From the NCBI GenBank assembly GCA_001769295.1, contig MEOR01000141.1:1-35900 (forward strand): a stretch of DNA of 35,900 bases, read 5' to 3'. This stretch comes from Bacteroidetes bacterium GWF2_49_14 (GTDB lineage: Bacteria > Bacteroidota > Bacteroidia > Bacteroidales > UBA12481). Below, piece by piece: positions 9,135 to 17,394 of this stretch (the stretch's first letter is position 1; each line of letters begins with the position of its first letter). The translations under genes were made by a program, and so were the position numbers. A model generated the notes under the pieces. That model saw only the letters and a list, made by a program, of their open reading frames with translations. It did no database searches and had not been told where the DNA came from.

Positions 9135-11741
9135 TTGAAAAGACACCGCCACATAGCATTACTGACTGCCTTGCTATTCGCAATACCGTTCAACCTGTGG
9201 GCTACGCATAACAGGGCTGGAGAGATTACTTATAAGCAAACGGGCGAGCTTACATTCAAGATCACGGTAATCACTTATACATCAACCGGTCCCGAGCCTG
9301 TGGCTGACCGGCCGGAGCTGGAGGTGCAGTTTGGTGACGGCACCAAGGCCAGTGTTCCCCGAATTGAGCAAGTCTACCTACCGGATTATTACAAGCGAAA
9401 TAAGTATGTCTGGGAGCATACCTACCCGGGTCCGGGAACCTATCAGATCGTGGTTGAAGATCCAAACCGCAACCGGGGAGTAAAGAACATCCCGAACTCG
9501 GTTAATGTTGTTTTTTCTATTAAAACCATCCTTGTTATCAATCCCGGCATGGGAAACAACAGCACTCCCATACTGCTCAACCCCCCGATTGACAAGGCTG
9601 CCCTTGGATATACCTTTATTCACAACCCAGCCGCTTTTGATCCCGACGGCGACAGTCTCTCCTACAAGCTTGCCATCTGCACCGCTGAGAACGGTAAGGA
9701 GATTGCCGGATACACCTTCCCACCATTCAGCGATTCCCTGGTGGTTGATGAGAGAACCGGCGACCTGATATGGGCGGCCCCGACTGAGGTGGGAAAATAC
9801 AACGTGGCCATGACCATCGAAGAGTGGCGGCATGGTGTGAAAATCGGACGCATCCAGCGAGACATGCAGATCGAGGTTTATACCACCGATAACCAACCCC
9901 CGGTTATAGAGGGGACCGGAAGATTTTGCCTGCTTGCCGGACAATCCTTTATACAAACGATTACTGCAACCGACCCCAACGGAGATTCCATAAACCTGTC
10001 CGCCAGTGGCGGCCCGTTATCGCTTGAGATCAATCCTGCACAATTCCGCCAGATCACTTCGTCGCCAGGCCGGGCAACCGGAAGCATCCGGTGGAATACC
10101 GATTGCACTCTGGTCAGAAAACAGCCCTATCAGATTATCATCAAGGCAAAAGACCTGAACAGCGAACTACAGCTGATCGACAGTAAGAATTTTGAGATCC
10201 TGGTTATTTGCCCACGTGTCGAAAACCTCATGGCGGATCCTTACTCCAGTTACGTCACCCTGACGTGGAATCCGGCTCCCTGCGCCAACGCGGCCGGGTA
10301 TAGGATATACCGAAAAACCGGAACGGCCTTTTATGATCCCGGCCAGTGTGAAACCGGGCTGCCCGCGGAACTGGGTTATACAATGGTCAAAGAGGTGCGG
10401 GGACACAGTTCCACCCAGTTTATGGATACCAACGGAGGTAAGGGCCTTGAACAATCTATTGATTATTGTTACCGGGTCGTCGCATTTTTTGATGATGGCG
10501 CTGAGTCCATTGCTTCAGGGGAGTTTTGTACCCGACTGGTCAGAGGATATCCACTGATTACAAAGGTCTCGGTAAAAACAACGGATCCTGAAACCGGACA
10601 AATAGAGCTCGGATGGCGGAAACCCGGACCCGACCAGCTCAAGGATGCTAAAGGTCCGTATGTTTATCAGATTTACCGTTCTGAAAATCTATTCGGGCAA
10701 AACGGAATCCTGATAGATTCACTTCAAAACCTTGAGGACACCTCTTATCTGGATAAAGGAATGAATACGGCCGGCAAATATTGGTCCTACACGCTGGAGC
10801 TCTGGAACCGGGAGCCCGGCAACAACTTCAGGATCGGTGAGCCCCAGGTAGCTTCGCAGGTTGATCTCCGCGTTGAGTCCTATCACAGATCCCTGAAGCT
10901 GATCCTGCAAAAGAATGTTCCCTGGAAGAATGAAAAATATGTAATCTACCGGCAAACCGGAAACCGGGAAGATTCAATCGGGGTTACTGCCGGCCTTGAG
11001 TACTTCGACCGAGGCCTTCTTGAAGGGAACACCTATTGTTACCGGGTGAAGAGCACCGGCTCTTTTGAAGATCTGGGGGTATCAAACCTGATAAATTATT
11101 CACAGATCAGTTGTGCAGTGCCGATCGATACCATTCCGCCATGTCCGCCGATTCTTACCGTTACCAGCGTTTGCGACAGCCTGTCGAACCGGCTGTTATG
11201 GAATAATGTAAACGACTCCTGCTGTTCCGATGCTGCCTTTTACCGGGTCTATTATAGGAATTCACTGGAAGGGGACCTGTTGAGGATAGATTCGGTTTCC
11301 CCGGCTGATAAAACGGAATACTGGCATTTCCCGGAAAAGACAATGGCAGGCTGTTATGCGGTCTCGGCGATTGATTCGGTTGGTAACGAAAGCATCCTTT
11401 CAAACGTTGTATGCGTAGATGATTGTATTAATTATTCCCTTCCGAATGTTTTTACGCCCAATGGAGACGGTATAAATGACCTCCTGAAACCCAATCCATA
11501 CAATCGGGTTGAAAAAATCAAACTGCAGGTTTTTTCCAGATGGAACACGCTCGTTTTTCAGACCGAGGACCCCGAAATCAACTGGGACGGCAAGCATATA
11601 AGAACGGGCAGGACAGTGTCTCCAGGAGTTTATTATTATGTATGCGATGTCTATGAGCATCGGCTTACTGGTATTGTGCCCCGATATCTGACCGGGTTTA
11701 TACATGTTTTATATTCTGATTTAAGCGGCCGGGGAAAATGA
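9135..11741 (+). CDS. T9SS type B cargo: gliding-motility-associated C-terminal domain protein
   Basis: Secreted cell-surface protein of 868 aa. The start is TTG at 9135: a TGA lies in frame at 9126 and no in-frame ATG precedes the signal peptide (LLTALLFAIPFNLWA, then THNRAGEITY). The N-terminal ~250 residues resemble the PKD/cadherin-like region seen in SprB-type proteins (NRAGEITYK, then DPDGDSLSYKL). A second DPNGDSINLSASG segment and several fibronectin-III-like modules with Y.IYR motifs follow. The last ~100 residues (LPNVFTPNGDGINDLL through FIHVLY) are the gliding-motility-associated type B sorting domain, which in type B cargo is often paired with PorP/SprF partners; none is in the window. 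It overlaps the following TPR gene by four bases. An adhesin or surface-structure role is likely. Confidence 0.85.
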   Translation: MKRHRHIALLTALLFAIPFNLWATHNRAGEITYKQTGELTFKITVITYTSTGPEPVADRPELEVQFGDGTKASVPRIEQVYLPDYYKRNKYVWEHTYPGPGTYQIVVEDPNRNRGVKNIPNSVNVVFSIKTILVINPGMGNNSTPILLNPPIDKAALGYTFIHNPAAFDPDGDSLSYKLAICTAENGKEIAGYTFPPFSDSLVVDERTGDLIWAAPTEVGKYNVAMTIEEWRHGVKIGRIQRDMQIEVYTTDNQPPVIEGTGRFCLLAGQSFIQTITATDPNGDSINLSASGGPLSLEINPAQFRQITSSPGRATGSIRWNTDCTLVRKQPYQIIIKAKDLNSELQLIDSKNFEILVICPRVENLMADPYSSYVTLTWNPAPCANAAGYRIYRKTGTAFYDPGQCETGLPAELGYTMVKEVRGHSSTQFMDTNGGKGLEQSIDYCYRVVAFFDDGAESIASGEFCTRLVRGYPLITKVSVKTTDPETGQIELGWRKPGPDQLKDAKGPYVYQIYRSENLFGQNGILIDSLQNLEDTSYLDKGMNTAGKYWSYTLELWNREPGNNFRIGEPQVASQVDLRVESYHRSLKLILQKNVPWKNEKYVIYRQTGNREDSIGVTAGLEYFDRGLLEGNTYCYRVKSTGSFEDLGVSNLINYSQISCAVPIDTIPPCPPILTVTSVCDSLSNRLLWNNVNDSCCSDAAFYRVYYRNSLEGDLLRIDSVSPADKTEYWHFPEKTMAGCYAVSAIDSVGNESILSNVVCVDDCINYSLPNVFTPNGDGINDLLKPNPYNRVEKIKLQVFSRWNTLVFQTEDPEINWDGKHIRTGRTVSPGVYYYVCDVYEHRLTGIVPRYLTGFIHVLYSDLSGRGK

Positions 11742-12946
11742 GAATGTTTTCAGCAATATGGGTTCTCAGTCTACTTTTAGGTGCAACCCTCAGCGGTCAG
11801 GTTCCTTCGCGCGACCTCACCCTGATCCGATCGCGGTTTTTACTATCAGAAGGAAAGAATGAAGAAGCATTAAGCCTTTTAAAGTCAGGGAAGTCTGATC
11901 CGGTCAATCAGGTTCAATGGCAGCTTACCCGGGCAAAAGCTGAGCGCGGTACCGGCCAGACTTTCGAATCCATGGAAACATTGAACTCTATACTCACAGA
12001 GAGTCCTGCCTCTGTAAGTTTCGAACTTGCCCTGTGTGCCGTGGAACTAAAGGACTACGAGTCTGCCATTCTTTTTCTTGAAAAGCATCTTTCATGCCCC
12101 GACCATTTCACTGAATTGGAAATCAAGAAGGAGGAAGCATTTAGTTCGCTGGATGACAATCCTTTATGGAAGCGCCTGTGGCAAAGGGATTGGTACACAC
12201 AGGAAGAGAACGGCCTGGCTGAGGCACGTTATTTAATTAAAGACGGTCATTATTCGGAGGCGATAGGAATCCTTGATGGGATAGCGCAGGACACCAGGGT
12301 CCATGCCGTGGCACTTTTTCAAAAAGGCAGGGCGCTCCTAGGTAATAAACAGGAGAGGCAGGCTCGTGAACTATTCCGTGAATCCATCAATTCAGCCCGC
12401 CAAAATACACGACTACTTGACGAAATGGCTGCGTTTTTCGATTCTGTTTCGATGCCTGACCTGGCAGTACAGGTGGTCAATCAGCTTTTGCTGATTGATC
12501 CAACCAATCCCAATTACCTGATTTACAGGGCTATACAACGTATTGAAGCAAGTTCGGAGAGTGTGGCTCGTAACGAAATAGGCTGGCTGTCAGATGCCGG
12601 GATAAGTTCCAATGACCTTTTATTTCAGGCAGGTCTGAGGTACAGAAAATCAGATCCTGAGCGGGCAGCCGATTTTCTGACCCGTGCCATTGATGCCGGA
12701 ACGCTGGATGCACGCTACTATTTTGAGAGAGGCGCCCTGAGATGTAGAAATAATAAGGTTGGCGAAGGTTTGGATGATCTGGCCATGAGCCTGGATATCA
12801 ATCCGAACCAGCCGGAATTATACCTGGTGCGTGGTGGATTCCGACTTGAAGCCGGGGATCAGGAAGGAGCCTGCTATGACTGGAGGAAAGCATTTGAAAT
12901 GGGAAACGGACATGCGGCTGACCTTCTTGCAAAGCATTGCAGGTAA
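11738..12946 (+). CDS. Exported tetratricopeptide-repeat protein
   Basis: 402 aa. The ATG at 11738 overlaps the TGA of the upstream T9SS cargo gene (ATGA), so it is probably co-translated with it; an ATG six bases later is an alternative. It begins with a signal peptide (FSAIWVLSLLLGATLSG, then QVPSRD) and contains TPR-like helix pairs spread over most of its length. Examples are EGKNEEALSLLKSG near the N-terminus, DGHYSEAIGILDGIA in the middle, and ARYYFERGALRCRNN and PELYLVRGGFRLEAGDQEGAC..W at the end. The last repeat carries the SEL1/TPR-like GACYDWRKAFEMGN motif common in Bacteroidota. TPRs mediate protein contacts; a periplasmic scaffold helping assembly or secretion of its partner is inference. 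Confidence 0.8.
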   Translation: MRMFSAIWVLSLLLGATLSGQVPSRDLTLIRSRFLLSEGKNEEALSLLKSGKSDPVNQVQWQLTRAKAERGTGQTFESMETLNSILTESPASVSFELALCAVELKDYESAILFLEKHLSCPDHFTELEIKKEEAFSSLDDNPLWKRLWQRDWYTQEENGLAEARYLIKDGHYSEAIGILDGIAQDTRVHAVALFQKGRALLGNKQERQARELFRESINSARQNTRLLDEMAAFFDSVSMPDLAVQVVNQLLLIDPTNPNYLIYRAIQRIEASSESVARNEIGWLSDAGISSNDLLFQAGLRYRKSDPERAADFLTRAIDAGTLDARYYFERGALRCRNNKVGEGLDDLAMSLDINPNQPELYLVRGGFRLEAGDQEGACYDWRKAFEMGNGHAADLLAKHCR

Positions 12947-12950
12947 TCAC

Positions 12951-14384
12951 CTATATTTTAGCTGCAACCCTTTTTACCTCATGGAGTAATTCTCGCATAT
13001 CATCAATAGTGGTGAACGGATTCATCAGGCTGGTTCTCAGATAAGTAACCCCATCAAAAGCAGTCTGTACGATATAAAACCGTCCATCCTCAATAATACG
13101 CTGCCTGACTCTGGCAATGAGGGTATTGTTTTCATGGGTATCCAATCCCTTTCGTATTAACCTGAAACATACAATATTGCTCTCCGGTTCGTAGGGCAGG
13201 TCAAAGTCGGGATCCGATTTGATTAACCCGGCAAAACTTTTGCCCAGTGCATAACAGGATGATAAATAATCCACAAATATCTGGGGTCCGTATGTCTTCA
13301 GAATGGCGTAAACCTTGATACCCATCATATTCTTGGTACATTCCAGTGTCCTGACGGCGGAATTGTACCAGAGCTCCCTTTCAACATCATGAAGAATATA
13401 GGCAGCCTTCTGATTGAACGTATCATAGGAGCGCGCACTCTCCCGGAACAGAACGGCCGTGGTGAGTGCACTGACTCCAAGCATTTTGTGAAAATCGATA
13501 ACCACTGAGTCTGCCCGCTCAATGCCTTTTGTCAGATGCCGGTAGTCAGGGGTTATGGCTGCTGCTCCGCCATGTGCACCGTCTATATGAAACCAGATGT
13601 TGTGCTCCTCACAGAAATCTGCCTGGGATTCAAGGTTATCATAAATACCGGTAGAGGTGCTGCAAGCATTTCCCACCAGCGCCAAAATGGTCAACCCTTT
13701 TTGCCCCGCTTTCCGGAATAATCCTTCAAGCATGGAAACGTCCATTTTATGATCCGGAGTGGAAGGAACCCTCACGATGCCGCGATCGCCCCAACCCATG
13801 ATCTGAATAGCCCGTGCGATGCTGTAGTGAGACTCTTCTGAAACCATGACTGCAGGATGGAAGCCGGGCTTGTTGCCCTCGTTCCAGTAATTAAATCCTG
13901 ATTTGTGCTGCCGGGCAGCCAGAATGGCTGTAAGATTACCCAGCGAGCCGCCTGAAGTCAGTACCCCTGAGGATTCCGGCCCATAACCAATAGCCCTTGC
14001 AAGCCAATCAGTCACAATTCTCTCCATGGCCGTGCTCACCGGTCCCATCTCATAAATAGCCGAACCATTGTTCAGGGCTCCGTTGATCATGTCTCCCAGT
14101 CCCGATAACGGGATGGTGGCACTGACCTGGTGACCCATATATTTCGGGTGGTGCAAATGAATGGTGTCATCGATGGCCTGCTGCCAAAAACAGGTGAAAT
14201 CAAATTCACTGTCCAGTTCCGATTGCCATTTTGCCAACCTTTCATCAGGTTCCATCCATGGCAGAACAGTGGTTTCAGTTTGATCCGCGCAGGCAGCAAG
14301 ATGGTCAGCCAGAAGATCGGCAAGCTTATGGGCCTGCTCCCGGAAATGCTCCGGATCATAGGCTCTTTTTAATAGATCTGTCAT
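12951..14384 (-). CDS. PLP-dependent group II amino-acid decarboxylase
   Basis: 477 aa, matching the pyridoxal-dependent decarboxylase group II family (glutamate, histidine, aromatic amino acid and 2,4-diaminobutyrate decarboxylases). The PLP-binding Lys is Lys300 in DSVVIDFHKMLGV; Asp268 in HIDGAHGGAA binds the pyridine nitrogen; His186 in SEESHYSIARA stacks on the ring; SGGSLGN at 144-150 is the phosphate loop. HHPKYMGHQVS and the preceding region are the substrate-side N-terminal segment. Which amino acid is used cannot be read from the sequence; diaminobutyrate-, glutamate- or aspartate-like substrates are more plausible than an aromatic one, by general resemblance only. It lies 18 bases downstream of lgt and is likely co-transcribed. 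Its stop is four bases from the converging TPR gene with no hairpin visible between them. Confidence 0.85.
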   Translation of the reverse strand: MTDLLKRAYDPEHFREQAHKLADLLADHLAACADQTETTVLPWMEPDERLAKWQSELDSEFDFTCFWQQAIDDTIHLHHPKYMGHQVSATIPLSGLGDMINGALNNGSAIYEMGPVSTAMERIVTDWLARAIGYGPESSGVLTSGGSLGNLTAILAARQHKSGFNYWNEGNKPGFHPAVMVSEESHYSIARAIQIMGWGDRGIVRVPSTPDHKMDVSMLEGLFRKAGQKGLTILALVGNACSTSTGIYDNLESQADFCEEHNIWFHIDGAHGGAAAITPDYRHLTKGIERADSVVIDFHKMLGVSALTTAVLFRESARSYDTFNQKAAYILHDVERELWYNSAVRTLECTKNMMGIKVYAILKTYGPQIFVDYLSSCYALGKSFAGLIKSDPDFDLPYEPESNIVCFRLIRKGLDTHENNTLIARVRQRIIEDGRFYIVQTAFDGVTYLRTSLMNPFTTIDDMRELLHEVKRVAAKI

Positions 14385-14402
14385 TAATCGTGTTGACCCT
14401 TG

Positions 14403-15215
14403 CTACTTTCCGCTGGTTTCATTACTGATGGTTTTTCCCCTGGGTTTCCATAGTATAAAGAACAGTCCTGTCAGAGCTAAAGGAATGCTTAGCCACTGTC
14501 CCATATTCAAGGCCATTCCAGACTCAAAGGCAACCTGGTCGGCCTTCAGGAATTCAATGAAAAACCGGAACCCGAAAACCAGAAGCATGAACCATCCGAA
14601 AATCCTCCCTTCCCGGAATCGCGTATCCGTTTTCCAGTAGAGATACATCAGAAAGGCAAATATGGTCAGATAGGCAAGTGCTTCGTAAATCTGCGTAGGG
14701 TGTCGGGGTATATTGTCTTCTCTTACAAAAATGAAAGCCCATGGAACACTGGTGGCATTCCCATATATTTCACTGTTAATAAGGTTTCCTGTCCGGATAA
14801 AGACACCGGCCAGTGCTACCGGAATCGCAACGCGGTCCATGGCCCACAACATGGACTTTTTGCTCACCCTTTTTGACCAGATCCATAGCATCAGGATGAT
14901 CACTATAGCGCCATGACTGGCCAGTCCACCGTGCCAGATCTTGATGATTTCAGCAGGATGTTCGCTGTAATAGGCCCAGTCATAAAAGAATACATGCCCC
15001 AGGCGTGCGCCGACGACGGTCCCGATCACTACGTACAGGAATAAACTGTCGATCCAGTCCCTGGGTACCCCATCCCGCTTGAAAATTCGGGTGACAATAT
15101 AAATGCCGGCAACGAACCCAAGGGCAAAGAGTAACCCATACCACCGCACGGACCATTCTCCGATGTGAAACATCACGGGATCCACGTCCCAGACAATACC
15201 ATTTTTCGGCTCCAT
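14403..15215 (-). CDS. lgt: Prolipoprotein diacylglyceryl transferase
   Basis: 270 aa integral membrane enzyme that transfers diacylglycerol from phosphatidylglycerol to the lipobox Cys of prolipoproteins, the first step of lipoprotein maturation at the inner membrane. The N-terminal WYGLLFALGF helix, GARLGHVFFYD, the HGGLASHGA loop, the signature RTGNLINSEIYG and the HPTQIYEAL motif are all present, with about seven hydrophobic helices. Length is normal. Start ATG at 15215 gives MEPKNGIVWDVDP, typical of Bacteroidota Lgt. The mature substrates in this window would include the M49-like and Tyr/Gly-rich lipoproteins. A TACATTTG box lies 22 bases upstream of the start. Confidence 0.96.
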   Translation of the reverse strand: MEPKNGIVWDVDPVMFHIGEWSVRWYGLLFALGFVAGIYIVTRIFKRDGVPRDWIDSLFLYVVIGTVVGARLGHVFFYDWAYYSEHPAEIIKIWHGGLASHGAIVIILMLWIWSKRVSKKSMLWAMDRVAIPVALAGVFIRTGNLINSEIYGNATSVPWAFIFVREDNIPRHPTQIYEALAYLTIFAFLMYLYWKTDTRFREGRIFGWFMLLVFGFRFFIEFLKADQVAFESGMALNMGQWLSIPLALTGLFFILWKPRGKTISNETSGK

Positions 15216-15236
15216 TTAACTCAGAATTTGATTGAC

Positions 15237-15244
15237 CAAATGTA
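15237..15244 (-). promoter_or_regulatory. Candidate Bacteroidota -7 promoter element for lgt
   Basis: On the minus strand this reads TACATTTG, a full match to the Bacteroidota -7 consensus TAnnTTTG, ending 21 bases before the lgt ATG. A -33 TTG at the usual spacing is not obvious (a TTTTTTG tract lies about 28 bases further upstream), so this is a candidate only. Confidence 0.35.
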
Positions 15245-15348
15245 GCTATTATCGATTAAATCCGACTTATTTCAAAAAACGAGGAGATGCCAGACAGAAT
15301 GAAATACTTAAAAAATTATTATTTCTTTACATCAAATTAGCTAACCCT

Positions 15349-16653
15349 ATGAAAACAAAATTCACTTTCCTGATTGCCTTGATGTCAATTTTGAGTTTTT
15401 CTGCGGCTCAGTCTCAAACCGCCGAGAAAACCAAAAAGGGATTCAGCTTTGGAGCGGTCCCTGCCATTGCCTACGACTCCGACCTGGGTTTTCGTTATGG
15501 AGCCCTTGCCAACTTCTACGACTACGGGGACGGGACTATTTATCCTTTTTACAAGCACTCCCTTTACGTTGAGTGGTCCCATACCACAAAGGGTAGTGAT
15601 ATGAAGCAGATCAAGTATGATTCCGAATACCTCATTCCCGGAATCCGGCTCACCGCTGATGCCAGGCTTGAGACCGAGCAGGCTATGGATTTTTACGGAT
15701 TTAACGGCTTTAATACGATGTTTAATCCGGCCTTGGTTACCGTTGGGGATCCCAATTATGTTTCCAGGATGTTTTACCGGATGGACAGACGCAACCTGAG
15801 GCTCAGAGCGAATTTCCAGGGTAAGATTGTTGGCAGGAAACTGCGCTGGTTCGCCGGAGCCGCCCATTACAATCTGAAACTGGATTCGGTTAACATCGAT
15901 CGATTAAACCAGGGCAAAGAAGGTGATAAAGTGCTTCCTAATGTAGACGGTATTTATGATCAGTTTGTCAAATTAGGTGTAATCGAGGCCGACCAGGCAC
16001 ACGGCGGGGGAGTAACATTTCTTTCGGCGGGAATCGTCGCAGACACCCGCGATAATGAGCCCAATCCAAATAGGGGTATCTGGACTGAAGCCATGGTGCT
16101 TACGGCTCCTGGTTTTCTTTGGAACAATAATCCATTTACTACCCTGGTTCTAACTCATCGTCAATATTTTACGCTGTTTCCAGACCGCCTGACATTTGCC
16201 TACCGGCTCAATTATCAATCAACCATCGGAGGGCAGATACCGTGGTATATGCTAAATTTCACCTATAGTACTTATGATAACCGGGAAGGCCTTGGCGGCT
16301 CCAAAACTTTAAGAGGAATCATGAGGAACAGGGTCGTTGGCGAAGGATACGCGCTTGGTAATTTTGAGTTACGGTGGAAGTTCGCCAAATTCACTGTTGC
16401 AAAACAAAACATCTACCTTGCCCTGTCGCCTTTTGTCGACGCAGCCATGATCACAAAACCCTATAAACCCAATAATGATTTCGAAATACCGGCGCAGTTC
16501 TTCGGCCAGAAAGACGGACTTCACATTGGCTATGGGGCGGGAATTCACATCGCACTTAACCAAAACTTCATCGTAGCAGTTGATTATGGTCTGGCAGCCA
16601 ATAAGAATGACGGCAAATCTGGATTATATATCGGACTTGACTTTTTGTTCTAA
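15349..16653 (+). CDS. Omp85-like (BamA/TamA family) outer-membrane beta-barrel protein
   Basis: 434 aa from ATG 15349, which opens a clear signal peptide (MKTKFTFLIALMSILSFSAA, then QSQTAEK); an in-frame upstream extension to 15232 adds 39 residues with no signal character and is rejected. The rest is a barrel of alternating strands ending in a terminal Phe (GLYIGLDFLF), the outer-membrane sorting signature. DTRDNEPNPNRGIW and GGSKTLRGIMRNR are the Omp85 features: the second matches the (V/L)RG(F/Y) loop that enters the barrel. No POTRA domains precede the barrel, so it is not BamA itself; it belongs with short surface-antigen-type BamA/TamA homologues whose substrate is unknown. A strong hairpin follows. 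Confidence 0.8.
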   Translation: MKTKFTFLIALMSILSFSAAQSQTAEKTKKGFSFGAVPAIAYDSDLGFRYGALANFYDYGDGTIYPFYKHSLYVEWSHTTKGSDMKQIKYDSEYLIPGIRLTADARLETEQAMDFYGFNGFNTMFNPALVTVGDPNYVSRMFYRMDRRNLRLRANFQGKIVGRKLRWFAGAAHYNLKLDSVNIDRLNQGKEGDKVLPNVDGIYDQFVKLGVIEADQAHGGGVTFLSAGIVADTRDNEPNPNRGIWTEAMVLTAPGFLWNNNPFTTLVLTHRQYFTLFPDRLTFAYRLNYQSTIGGQIPWYMLNFTYSTYDNREGLGGSKTLRGIMRNRVVGEGYALGNFELRWKFAKFTVAKQNIYLALSPFVDAAMITKPYKPNNDFEIPAQFFGQKDGLHIGYGAGIHIALNQNFIVAVDYGLAANKNDGKSGLYIGLDFLF

Positions 16654-16675
16654 GTATCTATACCCTTGTCTTCGG

Positions 16676-16708
16676 AAGGATCACAATTTTGTGGTCCTTT
16701 CGTTTTTT
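16676..16708 (+). terminator. Intrinsic terminator after the barrel gene
   Basis: AAGGA then CACA (16676-16685, with a T at 16681) pairs with TGTG then TCCTT (16690-16699), the T facing a G at 16694, around a four-base loop. A T-rich tail ending in six T follows. It lies between the plus-strand barrel gene and the converging minus-strand gene that stops at 16707. Confidence 0.75.
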
Positions 16709-17357
16709 ACAGCTGCCTGATGGCTTTGAGGATGGCCATCTTGGTGCAGGTCTCGAACACTTTCAACTCCTGCTCATATTCGGTTCCCGTATTGCGTCTT
16801 AAATCGACACCGAGCTCAGCGGCATTTTCAATTTTATCGCCGGTTTGAAACTCGCCTACAGTTTCTTTGACCAGATTTTTATCCTTGTCATAAATCTGTA
16901 TCCGGCATCTGATTTTAACCAGCATCTTTTGCCTGTTATACGGATCGGATTGATTCTCCCCGTTAAGTGCAACCATTCCTATGTCTTTAATATGAAGCCT
17001 GATGTATTGTTCGGCAATTCCCGTGGGTACTACTTTATTGATTGTGGCTATTGGGTGGCCATATTCATTGGCCTTGACTGAACTCAACGTATCCACGGCC
17101 AGCAGCTCCTTGCCGTGTTTTTGAAACTGAATGGTAATAAATGGAATACACGTATTGTAGATGTACTCAATACCTCTTTTCTTACCTTTTGTTCCGTAAT
17201 TCTTAAGGTAATCCTTTGTAAGCATGTCACCCTGGTCATTGGTAAGTTCAATTTCAACCGGAAAACTGAAGATTGCCAATTTCTGACCAAATCCTGATGG
17301 TGATAACAGGGAAAGGGATAAAAACCCGGTAATCAATAATGCAGCGGATTTTTTCAT
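16707..17357 (-). CDS. Exported protein of unknown function
   Basis: 216 aa. The N-terminus is a signal peptide (KKSAALLITGFLSLSLLSPSGFG, then QKLAIFSFPVE). The mature part is mixed alpha/beta with no motif I recognise; there is one Cys in IYNTCIPF, one in KIRCRIQIYDKDKNLV and one near the C-terminus (FETCTKM). The IQIYDKDKNLVKE segment is reminiscent of small lipid- or ligand-binding beta-rich domains but is too weak to name. It follows the glycosyltransferase gene by 37 bases on the same strand; TATCTTTA in that gap suggests its own promoter. I do not assign a function. Confidence 0.7.
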   Translation of the reverse strand: MKKSAALLITGFLSLSLLSPSGFGQKLAIFSFPVEIELTNDQGDMLTKDYLKNYGTKGKKRGIEYIYNTCIPFITIQFQKHGKELLAVDTLSSVKANEYGHPIATINKVVPTGIAEQYIRLHIKDIGMVALNGENQSDPYNRQKMLVKIRCRIQIYDKDKNLVKETVGEFQTGDKIENAAELGVDLRRNTGTEYEQELKVFETCTKMAILKAIRQL

Positions 17358-17375
17358 TTTGTTTTGCTTAATGTG

Positions 17376-17383
17376 TAAAGATA
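17376..17383 (-). promoter_or_regulatory. Candidate -7 element upstream of the exported unknown protein
   Basis: Minus strand TATCTTTA, seven of eight matches to TAnnTTTG, immediately preceded by TTTG and ending 18 bases before the ATG at 17357. No matching -33 box is seen at standard spacing. Confidence 0.3.
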
Positions 17384-17394
17384 CAAAGCCGTTG

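Noticed and set aside
9378-9956. 192-aa minus-strand ORF inside the T9SS type B gene
   Set aside because: Antisense shadow of a well-supported coding region with domain matches; no start context or motif of its own.
15232-15348. N-terminal extension of the barrel protein
   Set aside because: The 39 extra residues lack signal character and the ATG at 15349 opens a textbook signal peptide.
15385-15867. 160-aa minus-strand ORF inside the barrel gene
   Set aside because: Antisense to a signal peptide and barrel strands; no features of a protein.
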